Positions 11,641-23,236 of a stretch of 64,000 nt of DNA are shown in pieces. A program made the position numbers and the translations under genes. The notes under the pieces are model-generated. The model saw only the letters and a program-made list of their open reading frames with translations, was not told where the DNA came from and did no database searches. The DNA is from Cephalopachus bancanus. Taxonomy: Eukaryota; Chordata; Mammalia; Primates; Tarsiidae. Every line of letters begins with the position of its first letter. The first letter of the stretch is position 1. The stretch is from NCBI GenBank assembly GCA_027257055.1, contig JAPVLO010000400.1, forward strand, positions 558,001 to 622,000, written 5' to 3'.

Positions 11641-11800
11641 CAAAGTGTTCTGCGATCTTTAAACCACAGTGTGGGTGGAGAGTGTCATTTGGATAAATCA
11701 CCTCTTTCTGGTCCTTTTATTTATTCACTTAGGCCTGCCTTGTTCTAAAGAAGACACCAAGCAACCTGCCAATTTGGGGGGGGGGTGGAGGGGTGAGGGG
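11641..11800 (+). repeat. Copy A of a 150-base local duplication
   Basis: AAAGTGTTCTGCGATCTTT to a G-run, matching 13969-14132 base for base over most of its length (TTTAAACCACA, GTGGGTGGAGAGTGTCAT and AAGACACCAAGCAACCTGCC shared). Distance 2.3 kb, same orientation. Confidence 0.9.
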
Positions 11801-12066
11801 AGGGTATATGTAGAATAACTGTCATGCCAAGCAGTAGTTCTATACCAGGAAAGACCCAGGAAGGTTTGCTGAACCCAGCAAGACAATAGTCTGAGGGCCC
11901 TGGCAGGGAGCTGATTCATTCTAAGGGAGCTGGGAAGTCTGACCTTAAGCTATACCCTTGCTAGCTCTTCAGAGAAGACCCGGATCATGGATGGTAGAGG
12001 AGAGATGAAGGAAGATGGGGTGTCTCATTGGTTCAGGTGTTTATTTACTGAGTACTTGTTATGAGT

Positions 12067-12148
12067 CTTTCTCTCTCTCTCTCTTTCTTTCCTTCCTTCC
12101 TTCCTTCTTCCTTCCTTCCTTCCTTCCTTCTTTCTTTCCTTCTCTCTC
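12067..12148 (+). repeat. (CT)n/(CCTT)n microsatellite at an Alu tail
   Basis: CTCTCT then CCTT units, next to the A-tail side of a reverse Alu, so it probably grew from the tail. Confidence 0.9.
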
Positions 12149-12396
12149 TGCCACCCAGGCTGGAGTGCTGTGGTGCGCTCATGGCCACCGCAGCCTGTGC
12201 TCAGGTCATCGATCCTTCCACCTCAGCCTTCCAAATAGCTGGATCTACAACGCCACCAATAAATTTTTTTGATTTATTGTAGAGATGAGGTCTTGTCAAG
12301 TTGCCTAGGCTGGTCTCTAACCCGTGGGCTCAGGCAATCCTCTCACCTCGGCCTCCCACAGTGGTAGGATTATAGGCGTCAGCCACAACACCCAGC
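12149..12396 (-). mobile_element. Alu, older intermediate type
   Basis: GCCACCCAGGCTGGAGTGC to CAGCCACAACACCCAGCC. Small deletions in both arms, more diverged than its neighbour at 12411. Confidence 0.88.
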
Positions 12397-12410
12397 CATG
12401 TATTTCTTTC

Positions 12411-12701
12411 TTTTTTTTTTTTGGAGTTGGAGTCTCACTCTGTCGCCCAGACTGGAGTGCAGTGGCCGCTCCCGGCCACTGCAGCCTCTACCTGCTGGGC
12501 TCCGGCGATCCTTCCGCCTCAGCTTTCCGAGTAGCTGGAACTACAGCCGTGCGCTACCATGCCCGGCTAGTTTTTGATTTGTTGTAGAGATGAGGGCTCG
12601 TCAAGTTGCCCAGGCGGGTCTCGAACCCGTGGGCTCAGGCAATCCACTCACCTCGGCCTCCCAAAGTGCTGGGATTACAGGCTGAGTCACCGAGCCCGGC
12701 C
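12411..12701 (-). mobile_element. Alu, young subfamily, full length
   Basis: GAGTTGGAGTCTCACTCTGTC to CACCGAGCCCGGCC. Near-identical 12-base flanks TGTATTTCTTTC (12399-12410) and TGTATTTATTTC (12702-12713). Confidence 0.94.
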
Positions 12702-13034
12702 TGTATTTATTTCTTGACACCTGCTGTTGGGGAATGGTGCTATAATGGAGAGATGAGGTGGAGCCTTGGAAGATGCCCGCTGTAATGGGCACCTCGTGGG
12801 AGAGGCCCCAAATTCTTCACTGGTTTCCCAGTTCTTATCCAGTTTCTTCCCATCTCTGTCTCTGTATGCTAGCTGACATTGGCAATCGGGATGCTGAACA
12901 GGATTTCCCTGAATTCTTTCAACTCACCGGAGGCACATGCATCAAAGTCCTACCGTGAAATGAGGGCGCCTCAGATTGCCTGCCAGGCGTGGGTGATCAG
13001 AGTTTCTGAGAGAGGATTTAGAGCTGATGCTCTT

Positions 13035-13728
13035 AGGATAAAGACAGAGTCAACAGAAAAGAACAAGTGTTTCCGAGGATGTGGAGAAATTAGAACCCTT
13101 GTACATTGCTGGTAGGGGTGTAAAATGGTGCAGCTGCTCTAAAAAATAGTGTGAAGAGTTCTTTAAAAAATTTAATATAGAATTACCGTATGACCTAGAA
13201 ATACACTTCTGGGTATATACCCAAAAGAACTGGAAATAGCTCAAACAGATGTTTATATACCCATGTTTATTGCAGCGTTATTCACAGTAGCCAAAAGGTA
13301 GAAACAACCCACGTGTCCATCAACAGATGAATCAATAAACAAAATGTGACATAGACACGCAATGGGATATTATTCAGCCATAAAAAGGAGTGAAATTCTG
13401 GCATATCTTACACGAATAAACCTTGAAAATATTGTACTGAATGAAATAAGCCAGACACAAAAGGACAAACACTGTATGATTCCATTTATATGAACTATCT
13501 CAAACAGGCAAATCCATCGAGACAGAAAGTAGATTAGAGATTACCAGGGATGAGGGAAGGGTAAATGAAGAGTTAATGCCTAATGATCACAGTGTCTATT
13601 TGGGGAAATTAAAAAGTTCTGGAAATAGTGGCAATGGTCGCACACAATTGTGAATGTAATTAATGTCACTGAATTGTACACTTAATTGTAATCTTAGGTA
13701 TGTTTCACCACAATAAAAAAATTTACTT
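13035..13728 (+). mobile_element. Old L1 3' end (L1M-type), sense orientation
   Basis: GAGGATGTGGAGAAATTAGAAC, GGTATATACCCAAAAGAACTGG, ATATTATTCAGCCATAAAAAGG and TTGTACACTTAATTGTAATC run in the order of ORF2 end plus 3'UTR of mid-age L1. Its 3' end is unlike the short one of the young copies. Confidence 0.92.
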
Positions 13729-13968
13729 CACTCACAGCAAAACACAACAAAAGGCCAATTCCCTGAACAAAGCTGGGCATGGCAGGGCCCTTTCCTGTCT
13801 GAGTGGCTTTACCCCTCACCTCTCTTCTCCCCTTTCTTGACTCTGGGGGCTGGTTCTCCCTAGGACTTACTTGCCCCTCCATCACTGGCCTCCACATGTC
13901 CCCACCCTCCCAAAGCCAGGCCTCTCAGGTCACCCAGTCTTGATTGGATTCCTTGGCTGTATGCCCCC

Positions 13969-14132
13969 AAAGCGCTCTGCAATCTTTAAACCACAATGTG
14001 GGTGGAGAGTGTCATTTGGATAAATCACCCCTTTCCGGTTCTTTTATTTATTTGCTTAGCCCCGTCTTGGTTTAAAGAAGACACCAAGCAACCTGCCAAT
14101 TTTTGGGGGGGGTGAAGGGATGGGGGGGTTCT
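13969..14132 (+). repeat. Copy B of the 150-base local duplication
   Basis: See 11641-11800. Shares TTTAAACCACA, GTGTCATTTGGATAAATCACC and AAGACACCAAGCAACCTGCC, ending in the same G-run. Scattered substitutions show that the duplication is old. Confidence 0.9.
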
Positions 14133-14219
14133 TGCTTTTTCTTTGGAGTATGCTGCATAGTAGTAGAATATATGAATACTGTCTGACTCCCCCATGAGAC
14201 ATAAATGCTGTGAAAACGG

Positions 14220-15490
14220 CCAGTGTTGGTTTCATCTCTCCATTATAGAGACACTACCCATAATAGGACCTTGATAAATAAATATATGAATGTCTCTATC
14301 TTCTTCCTCATGTCCCCTCTATTCTCTCTATCCCATTATCTGTTATCCATAGCACTCATCCATGTCTGAAATAATTTTATGTATTTATTGTTTTACATAT
14401 CTGTGGTGTTCCTGCCTCCTCCTTAGAACAGAAACTCCTTAGGAGGAAGGACTTTTTCCATCTTGCCTATTGTAGCATCCCCAGTATAGAACAGTACCCG
14501 GCATGTTGGAGGGGCTCCATAAGCATTTACTGATTGAGTTCATATGCAGACCTTCATTGACTCTTGCCTGGATTATCTTCTACCCCAGGGGTTCCCAATC
14601 CCAGGGCCATGGTCCTGTACCAGTCTGTGGCCTGTTAGGAACCGGGCTGCACAGCAGGAAGTGAGTGGTGAGTAAACAAAGTTTCATCTGTATTTACAGC
14701 CTCTCCGTGTCACTCACATTACTGCCTGAGCTCTGCCTCCTGTCAGATCAGCAATGGCATTCGATTCTCACAGGAGCACAAACTCTATTGTCAAATGTGT
14801 ATGCAAGGGATCTAGGTTGCAGGCTCCTTATGAGAATCTAATGCCTGATCATCTGAGGTGGAGCTGAGGTGGTGATGCTAGCACTAGGGAGTGGTTGCAA
14901 ATGCAGAGTAACATTAGCAGTGAGGTTTGACAGCACACACTCCCACCCCCCAGTTCGTGGAAAAATTGTCTTTTACAAAACCAGTCCCTGATGCCAAAAC
15001 GGTTGGAGGCTGCTGTTCTACCTGATCTGACTGTCTCTGTATCCATGCCAGAGTCGTATGTCTATAAATGTGGATTTTCATATGTCCCATTTCTGTGAAG
15101 CCTTCAGAGCCTTCCCATAATCCTGGGGGTAAGGTCTGTGTTCCTAGAGCACACACTGGCCTCTCCTAACACCCTCCTCACCAATCATAACCTCTCACTG
15201 CTAGAGGGCTCCAGGCTTACTACATAAACCATTCTTAACTCATTCTGTACTCTCTCCTGAAATACTTTTCTCTGCTTCATTGGTTGGAACTTTCCCGCCC
15301 ACCAGGAACACTCAAATGTCTTCTCCTACCTTCCCTAAACCTCGCGTATCTATTTCTATCATGGTACAACACTGTTACCCAGCTAGGCTCTCCCACTAGA
15401 CTTGAGGCCCTAAAGAGCCGCGAGCAAGCTCAGTTCATCTCCATGGCCCATTGCCTGACATAGGGCAGGCACCAATGAAGAGGGCTTTAA
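14220..15490 (+). mobile_element. L2 3' region, interrupted by a hAT element
   Basis: CATAATAGGACCTTGATAAATA, CCCAGTATAGAACAGTACCCGGCATG and a later copy-like part CATTGCCTGACATAGGGCAGGC follow L2 3' wording. Part right of 15024 (CCTCACCAATCATAACC...) is less certain. More than one L2 fragment may be present. Confidence 0.6.
14586..15015 (+). mobile_element. Non-autonomous hAT-type DNA transposon with both ends
   Basis: Left end CAGGGGTTCCCAA, body with GGCCTGTTAGGAACCGGGC and AGCTCTGCCTCCTGTCAGATC, right end CCAAAACGGTTGGAGGCTGCTG, whose complement begins CAGCAGCCTCCAACC. Flanked by 8-base TTCTACCC (14578-14585) and TTCTACCT (15016-15023), the length typical of hAT. I recognise the sequence as a common eutherian MER-type element but cannot name it safely. 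Confidence 0.85.
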
Positions 15491-16369
15491 CCAACCTGAA
15501 CTCCTCAGAGTGAATTTGTGAATGAAGCAAACTGCCTCTTGACTGAAATAAAGGACCTCAATACTGGGGAACCACTCTTGGAGAGCACGCTGAGTTCTGC
15601 AGGTCCCAGCGGGCCCGCCTTGGGCTACACCCTACTCCGTGAGGTGAGGAATCTGCAGCCCATGTGACTGTCCCTACCTGGACCTTACAATTCTCTTTCT
15701 AGACCTCTCTCTGGATACATGGAACTTGTCTTCTGCAACTCTGTCCTCCCGAGGGTGTATCGTGTCACCAGCGTGCATGCCCCTAGACCTGACGAGTATC
15801 CAGGCTTACTTTCTATGGAGACTATAGAGAGAACTTAGAGGTACAGGCTGGGATGGCCTCGTAAATCAGGTGTGGGATGGATCTGGAAATGGGAAGAGAA
15901 GGGGGTGGCTGCCACGTGATGCCATGGCTGACTCTATCCACCAAGGGACATGTTCCAGAACTCTAAGGAGTCTGAGCACTCGAATTCAAATCTGGCCTTC
16001 TCATGTGTTATGAAGATGTTCATTTATCAAGGTAGGAAGAAAAATGGATTTTATCTAACTGTCTGTTGACTTAGTGTGTAACTCTGAAACATTTAGATAA
16101 ATGATCTGTGGATGTTCATGTGACCCTTGCAAACGTTAGGGGTGGTCCAGTAGCTCAGTCACACAGGAAAGCTGCATCCTGGGACAGAGGGCTTGTGGGG
16201 TGTGATTATCATGTCCTTGAACCCTGAAATCTCTAAAAATGTGCAATAATTGCTGCCCTAAGTAGGGATAATATTTGTTAGGAGGCCTGAGAGAGAAGCA
16301 ACGCTTGGTCTTCTCAGGAAAAAAAAAATACAGAAAAGGAAACAAGCCAGACTGCTTTGCCTCAAACTA
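15491..16369. other. No gene or repeat recognised
   Basis: About 0.9 kb of unique-looking sequence of average composition without convincing reading frame. Confidence 0.45.
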
Positions 16370-16560
16370 ATTGATGGAGATAGATGTCAGAACAGGAGTT
16401 AGCTCTGGGTGTGGGGGTGAGTTTGACTGAGAAGTGGCATAAGAGATCCTTGTAGGCTACAGTGAGGGTTCTGCATCTTGATCAGAGTGGTGGTTACTGG
16501 GTCATGCATATGTTACAATTCATCAACTTGCACACTTGAGATTAATGTACTTTACACACA
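16370..16560 (+). mobile_element. L1 3'UTR fragment (old)
   Basis: GATCAGAGTGGTGGTTACTGG, CATATGTTACAATTCATCAAC and CACACTTGAGATTAATGTAC correspond to the common L1M 3'UTR phrase. A second MIR-like piece continues to about 16680. Confidence 0.7.
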
Positions 16561-17524
16561 AGCAGTTTTTGGAGTCAGTCATGTCAGCTGTAGGCCCTTG
16601 TGCAAGTTACTCTGAAACCTCAATTTACTCTATCGTAAAGCGGGAGTCCGTGCTCAATCAGAGGTGGTTCTACATTAATAACTATTAAATTAGTTATTAA
16701 CGTAGAACTGTTTATTAAAATGCTTTGAAACTTTGGAATGTGTGAATTTTTCAAAATGAAATTTTACTAAATGCAAAAAAAAAAAAAGTGGTTCAAAACT
16801 CTCCCCTTTCTCACTATTCTGTCAATACTACTCATTTTCACTGACTGATTCCTTTCAAACCGCACTTGTGTCTAGTGCCGACTTTTCTGTGCGGGGTAAG
16901 CAGGCTTCCCCTTCACCATCAGGCATTATAATGAGGCCAGAACTCAATCTTGAAACCAGAGCATGCCATTGAAAAGGACTTATTGAAAAAGACCTTTACT
17001 GCTTTTGTCATGGGCTTCACCTCTGGCCCCATGAAAGAGGCTTCTTGGTCCTGGCTGCATTTGATTCCTTATGGAAATGTCCTGGCTCTAATCTAATTCC
17101 ACACGGAAGCTCAGCGGGGATTGAGAGGAGATTTTTTGACTGTCTTCTGTTAGATAAGCTGGGATAGCAGTTTTTGTGTCTTACGGACTATTGAATATGC
17201 CTTCCTTATGATACTGCAGTTAAATTATGCTCTTCCTTAAATAAAACGTCAAAAGGAGAAGTGGGCTTCAACACAGACTCCTAGGAACTTTCAGAATAGC
17301 ATTTATTCATTTATCAAATCTTTACCTGGAGTCCGCTAAGGACAAAGGATCATCCCAGGCACCATCAGAGTAAACTTCACCAGAATAAAGATGATCAGAG
17401 CCCTCAAAGAACTTAACTAGTACTTCTCTAGATGAGGCATCAAGACCATGAACTTCAGCCACACAATATGAGTCAGTCAGGGACAAATACTTAAGAGCAG
17501 AAGGAGGGACCTGTACAGGGCACT

Positions 17525-17840
17525 CCTATAGGCCAGGCATAGAGGAGATGCTTTGTTTACGATTTCTCATTTAGTCCTCCTAACAATCCAGAAAGACTGA
17601 TACTCTTCTTATTCTCTTGTTTCTTTGTTTGTTTGCTTAATGGTCTTGCTATGTTGCCCAGGCTGTTCTTGAACTCTGGGCAGGGCTGGGGCATTGAGGG
17701 CCAGAGGGAGGAAGACAGACCACAGACGTGAGGTACCATGTCCAACCTATTATTGTTATTTTACAGATGAGGAAACTGAAGTTCAGAGAGGTTAACAAAT
17801 GACCCAAAGTTGTAAAGTCCATTAGCGGAGGCAGGTCTGG
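17525..17840 (+). mobile_element. MIR split by an Alu monomer
   Basis: Left half with AGGCCAGGCATAGAGGAG, TCTCATTTAGTCCTCCTAAC, right half TTATTTTACAGATGAGGAAACTG, AGAGAGGTTAACAAATG. Between them lies the rearranged Alu at 17603-17750. Confidence 0.85.
17603..17750 (-). mobile_element. Rearranged Alu left arm containing a foreign 40-base block
   Basis: TGGTCTTGCTATGTTGCCCAGG to GAACTCTGG is Alu, then GCAGGGCTGGGGCATTGAGG... to GACAGA (17680-17719) is not. Alu resumes with CACAGACGTGAGGTACCATG. The normal CTCAAGC...GGGATTA portion has been replaced. Confidence 0.85.
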
Positions 17841-18399
17841 CTGCATACTTTGTGGGACACAGTGCAAAATGAAAATGTGAGGCCCCTTTTCAAAAATTAA
17901 AAATTTCCCAGTAGTGATGGCAGAGTATTAAATCAAGAGGGCGGGGTTTGTAAGCTCAGGGTTCCATGGGACTTCATGGGTTGTGTGTCCATAAAGCCAG
18001 CCTTGAGTGGAGGTGTTATAAAGAATTTTAGAAGCATAGGGGAAGGAAAGACTAAGGTTGTTGGAAAGATTGATAAAATGAAAAGCTTTATTGACAGAAG
18101 TAGCAACAAACTGGAAGGGGAATGTTGCTTTGGTTTCACATAGTCTGGATGCAAGACTAACCTGGTAACTGTTTTTGCTGAGTTAACCAGAATACGATGA
18201 GGCTGGTAGCTTGGGTATCTCCTAAAGCCCATGGACCCGTGAGTCTATCCTGGGAACAAACCACCTGCACCAAGGATGAGAAGAATTCATTTCTGGGGTT
18301 TATTCTCTGCTGTCCAGAACTTTCCCAGCCCCTCTGAGAACTCCGCATCCTCGTGGACCTGCTTCAGGGCTGGGCTGGACATGTCTGTATAGCTCCATA

Positions 18400-18730
18400 T
18401 TAATTAAGAATAAGAGCCTTTGTAAATAACTTAATAGCAAGACAGCAGGGGCTTGAACAAATAGAGGTTAATTTTTCTTACGAAATAAAACCTGGTCATA
18501 GATGGTTTCTACCATTATTAGTTCAGGTGCTCAAAATGCCAGTATTGGCCTCTCTGCTATGCTCCTGTTACCTTAGGATCGCAAGACACTAGCTGCAGCC
18601 CCAGCATTTGACTACATTCAAGACAAATGGAAGGGGAACGTGTGATACTGTTTCCTTTTCTCAGGAAAGCAAAAGCTTTCTCGGAATCCTTTCTCCTAAA
18701 GACAGTCCTTAAATTCCACAGTCACCAGGA
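18400..18730. repeat. Unnamed old interspersed repeat
   Basis: AGAGGTTAATTTTTCTTACG, TTAGTTCAGGTGCTC, TCCTGTTACCTTAGGATCGC resembles the 'tttatttctctctca ... aggcagtccagg' type of mammalian repeat also hinted at 27330-27600. Family not identified. Confidence 0.4.
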
Positions 18731-19377
18731 CTGCCATGAAGGGCCAGGGGAGTAAAGAATAGTGGTTGGCTCAGATCTGGGAGTAGCCACTTAGCTGCCA
18801 TGCATGAAACTGAAGTGCTACTAGCCATGAAGAAAGGAGGAACTGGTGTTGGGTAGGCAATTAAGATAAAAGCTTGTTTGAATAAAATATCGATATAAAT
18901 AAATCTGACGTTGGTTTAAGATAAAAACAAAAAGACTGTTGTTCACTCTAATCTAGTCCCCTGAGTTCACTGCAGTCCACATGTGCATCTCCCAGAGATA
19001 GTCCTAGGGCATCCCCAAATCAGGTTTGGTCTGGGCGTCAGTCTAGAGATGCCTTTCATCCCATGATGGAAGCAGCTCACAGCCCACGGTTCCCATGTAA
19101 TGTAACCCCTTCCCTCTAGGGCATCTACAAGTCACACAGGGGGTTTAGGTCTTTCTGAATAAGCCCTACCTTTCCCTCTGGACTGCAGACACCCAGAGGG
19201 CAATTCATGTTCCATTTGAAGAAATATATTTAGTGATATTTACTATGCTAGGAGCTGTGACTGTGCCACACTCCATTAACATGTGATGAAGGTTGTCATG
19301 TGGACAGGCGGTAAGGGATAAGAAAGCATAGAATGTCTGGGATAAAGAGCATAGCTTGGAAAGGCAAGACTATGGAT
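18731..19377. other. No gene or repeat recognised
   Basis: Unique-looking sequence up to the tetranucleotide microsatellite at 19379. Confidence 0.4.
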
Positions 19378-19378
19378 T

Positions 19379-19495
19379 CACCCATCCATCCATCCATCCA
19401 CCCACCCCTCCCTTCCTCCATCCCTCTATCCCTCCATCCATCTGTCCATCCATCCATCCATCCATCCATCCATCCATCCATCCATCCATCCATCC
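19379..19495 (+). repeat. (CATC)n microsatellite
   Basis: CATC units in two blocks with a CCCACCCCTCCCTTCC interruption, then 13 near-perfect units at 19436-19494. Open frames reading it are repeats of Trp-Met-Asp-Gly (minus) or His-Pro-Ser-Ile (plus) and are not genes. Confidence 0.96.
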
Positions 19496-19820
19496 CAATA
19501 TTTCTTTAGCACTATCATTGAAATATTTATTTAGCCAAGCAGCATCCTAGGCTGTGGAGATGTATTAGTGAATGAGATCAACATGTCCCTGATCTCATGG
19601 GGTTTGCAGTCAGTCCAGAGAGGAAGAAAAAAATGATTAGTAAATAAAGAAATACGTCAGGTAATGTTAAATGTTTTACAGAGAATTAAAACAAGCATCT
19701 ACAGACTGGGTCATCCAGGTACACTTTCTTTAGAGAAGTGTCGCATGAGCTTGAATGTGAATAGGCTCATGGGAAACCGCCTTGCAGACAGAGGCTAAGG
19801 AGAAACTAGGACACAAAGAT

Positions 19821-19859
19821 GCAGGGCTGGGCATTGAGGGCCAGAGGGAGGAAGACAGA
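19821..19859 (+). other. Likely source of the block inserted in the Alu at 17680
   Basis: GCAGGGCTGGGCATTGAGG... matches 17680-17719 along its length with a single one-base gap, in the same orientation, 2.1 kb away. Confidence 0.85.
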
Positions 19860-20539
19860 GATCACTGAGAACACAGGGACCTAGGTTTTAGTCTTCATGG
19901 TATGGGGAAGCAGCCTTTGGAGGATAACTACGACTTAGAGGAGGAGACCCAGGTGGCCAGGGAGCCCAAGGAAGGACCATCCTACAATGCAAGGTAATGA
20001 CATAGGCCCAGAGGCTGTGGCCTGAGCAGTCATGATGTGAGAACCCAGACCCACAGGATCACTGAGAAGGGGCCCTGCGAGAGCCACGGCCATATCCAGA
20101 AAAGAAATGACAAAGACCCACAGCACGGAAAGGGCTAGAAGGTGGGAAACAGCCGATCTGGGAGAGAAGCAGGAGGCGGAAGTGGGACCGGATGCTCAGC
20201 AGGGCCTTCTGGTACCTTGCCCACTGCAGGTGTGCACTGAGGGTGTTGAAAGTCAAGCAGACGAGGAACTGCTCAGAAGCTCAAGAAAGCAGTGAGAAGG
20301 AAACGGTTTGCAGCAACAAAAAGTGCTGCCTGCTCGGTACCTTTGTGCTCACCCAGATGTTTCCCAAGGGGCAACGACTTTTACATTTTCCCTATGATAA
20401 CCTTCAGCAGCAAAGTAAACTGGGAAAAGTGGGCGCTCAGCAGGACTACTTTGCTAAGGTGTGAAAAAGTCAGTTCTGAAGTCACGCCTCCAAGGTGACC
20501 CTGAGCACACCCTGGCTGGGCTGGGGGCTGAGCTCCTGG

Positions 20540-21010
20540 CTGAGGTGCAATCAGTTTTCCTTCCCAAGTTTTCTGGGAGGAGTGTGGTGTGAAACCTTCT
20601 CTCCCTCATCCATCGCTAATGCCATGCTCCCAGAGTGGAGATAATGATTTAAAAGCCCTAATTTTGTTACATTCTGAATCCTGTCTGCCATCAAGGCTGA
20701 TTGTAATGAGATTTGGGAAGGAGCTTGGCTCTTAGCTAGGGTCAATTCATCTATGGGAGAAAGTGCTACCATCAAAACGCCCAGGAATTATTAGCACTTA
20801 GAGGAAAGCTGAAGAGACCTATTAATGTGAGATGCCCAGGGAGTCCTGAAGTGTGAGGCGCAATTATATTCCTTATTTATTTCCCCCGGCTTCATATTTA
20901 AGGTTGAAGAAGAGATGGGTAGGTAAGAGCTCGTGGAAATCGATAAATATTTATTAAGCCCTTATAATACTGTCATGCTGCTGTAGTTTTGCATACCGCG
21001 TCAGCGCTCA
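20540..21010. promoter_or_regulatory. Repeat-free AT-rich block, candidate conserved non-coding element
   Basis: Contains GGAGATAATGATTTAAAAGC, GATTGTAATGAGATTTGGG, GGAATTATTAGCACTT, CTATTAATGTGAG and GCGCAATTATATTCC with no recognisable transposon. Dense TAAT/ATTA motifs are typical of homeodomain-bound enhancers. Inference only. Confidence 0.4.
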
Positions 21011-21099
21011 CAGGGGTGAGCACATTAGCACACCGGGCTGGTTCTCTCAGTCACTTCTCAGCACAGCAGACAGTGGAGGATGGCCTATTTTTTTTTTTT

Positions 21100-21990
21100 T
21101 AATAAAGAAACTAAGGCTCAGAGCAAATATCCCCTTCTCTGATAAGTGGTAGAGACAGAGTTAAACCTAGATTTTCCCATTCTGGTGCACTCATTTTACA
21201 CATCATACCACAAGACTTTCTTTGTGTGCCAGGGTCTATGTGTCTAGCGATCCAAAGATATGGAGCACATGGTCTCTTTTCTAATAGTAGTTTACCTAGG
21301 AAGCTTTAAACAAGGGCAAAGGGCTGAAACCTGGGTCCCATCCTCCCGAGATTCTGCTATAATCAGATGATGTCAGGCCCAGAGCCTTCAAGCTTACAGA
21401 GTGTGAGGGAGAGAGGGAAGAAGATGCCAAGTGACAGGTGGGGGGTGTGCAGGCTGTCCAGCCCATCTTAGGTGTCTTTGTCATTCTTTTTATTAATAGC
21501 AATGCTTTATTGACAGCAACAACGGGCAGGTCCCGTGCCTGCTGCCGGGACTTATCACATTCATTCAATCCCACTAACAGTCCTTTGAGGCAGTTGACAT
21601 TATTGACACTCTGAGGGAAATTGATATGGCATAGTGGAACAAATAAAAGATTTGGAACTAAAAGCAACTGACTTCAAAACCAAGTTCTGCCAGTTTTCGC
21701 TTGTGTGATTTTTTTGAGCTTAAATTCACTTAAACTTAGGTCAGATTTGCCTAGTATGTCAAATGAGATGTAGAAATTGCCCTGAGTTATAGTGTTGTGA
21801 AGATGAAACAGATGAAAACATATATTTGAACTTTGTAGGGCCTGCTGTGTAGACTATTAAAAATATAGTCCCAATGCTACTACAGAGGAGAGAGCTGAAG
21901 CTCAGAGCTGGTAAGTGATTTGCTCAAGGTCACACACAGGTCGCAGCCCTGGCCTTTTCCAGACATCATCAGCACCACTCCTTTAAGCTG
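21100..21990. mobile_element. Several MIR fragments
   Basis: 21105-21230 (AAGAAACTAAGGCTCAGAGC), 21640-21830 complement (ACCAAGTTCTGCCAGTTTTCG, TGTTGTGAAGATGAAACAG), and 21880-21980 (GAGAGCTGAAGCTCAGAGC, GCTCAAGGTCACACAC). Boundaries are approximate. Confidence 0.65.
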
Positions 21991-22439
21991 TGGGGTAAGG
22001 AATTAAACCACCAGGTTAACACTTTCTCAGTGCCTGCTGCCCCCCCAAGGCATTTGCAGTTTTTGACCCTGTCTTAACAAAAGGGTAGGATGAAGCCAGG
22101 TGAGAAGTAAGACAGGCTTCCTGGTGTCCTTGTATAGCAGAAGTTATAAGACCAAAGGGTTTCAAGTGCTTGGGACATCACAGAATAGACCAAGCTCTCT
22201 AGGGCTAGGAGTTTACATTCAGATAACTGGAGAATTTTAAAGCTGGGAGGCATATCAATTGTAGATTTCACGAAGGAGAAGAAAATTGGAAAAACTCCAG
22301 AAGTAGACTGAGATTTAAGGTTTCTACAGTAATGCTATAAAAAGACCTGCCTGGGAAAATAGGGCAGACTCGCTTTGCCTACGGCGGTTCTAAGGATCAG
22401 CTAAAATAGTGGACAAGTGCTTTAAAAACTCGGAAGCTG

Positions 22440-22618
22440 CAGTTCTCAGCTCTGGCTGCATATTAGAATCGCCTGGGGAGCTTTTACAAAACTCAGCTGT
22501 GGGGGGGCCGCCCAAGACCGATTAAGTCAGCGCTCTGGAGTGGGGCTGGGCAAGTAGTCTTTGGTAAAAGCTCCCAAGGCAGTTGAATGTGCAGTTAGAG
22601 TTTAGAAACCCCCACTCT
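22440..22618 (+). mobile_element. MER5-type hAT element
   Basis: CAGTTCTCAGCTCTGGCTGC, TTAGAATCGCCTGGGGAGC, AAGCTCCCAAGGCAGTTG and AATGTGCAGTTAGAGTTTAG are the two inverted ends of MER5A/B. Confidence 0.9.
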
Positions 22619-22980
22619 AAAGCATCATGCAAATACGAGCTGTAATTATTTTATTATTCAAGTTGACCCAGGATATTAGGAATAGGGTATCCACCTTCTA
22701 CCGAGGTTCAGGTAAATGCTAACAGCTTTAGTCTGTCACAGAAGGGATGAGTTAAATCTAGGGAGATTTCTGTTCTGTCAGGGCGTTGAGGAAGAGGATT
22801 TAAAGAGTTGTCAGGGTGACCCGAGTATAGACGTTGGGATGATTCTGTGGTCTCCCGTCTTCGTTTGCTCTTAGTAAAAGAAATAAACAGAACCTCACGG
22901 AGGTAGCTTTTCAGACTGGAGATGGAGGATGGGAGGCAGGAGGTAAGGTGCCAGAACACAGCATTTCAAAACCAGCTCCC

Positions 22981-23236
22981 AAGTGAGTGGATTGCCTGAG
23001 CCCGGGGGTTCGAGACCCACCTGGGCAGTGAGACGTCATCTCTACCATAAATCAAAAAATCAGCCGGACGTGGTAGCCCGCGCCTGTAGTTCCGGCTACT
23101 CGGAAGGCTGAGGCGGAGGGATCGCTGGAGCCCAGCAGGTCGAGGTTGCGGTGGCCGGGAGCGGCCACTGCACTCCAGTCTGGGAGACAGAGTGAGACTC
23201 CAACTCAAAAAATAATAAGAAGAATAAAAAAATAAT
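22981..23236 (+). mobile_element. 5'-truncated young Alu
   Basis: Begins within the left arm at AAGTGAGTGGATTGCCTGAG (first ~45 bases absent), and ends with an AATAATAAG-type tail. A perfect 13-base duplication AAAACCAGCTCCC is at 22968-22980 and 23237-23249. Confidence 0.96.

Noticed and set aside
19296..19550. Open frames of repeated Trp-Met-Asp-Gly and His-Pro-Ser-Ile
   Set aside because: Translations of the (CATC)n microsatellite.
20107..20498. Overlapping 62-90 codon frames on both strands as a possible exon
   Set aside because: No recognisable domain, no consistent splice sites, and both strands are equally open; probably chance.
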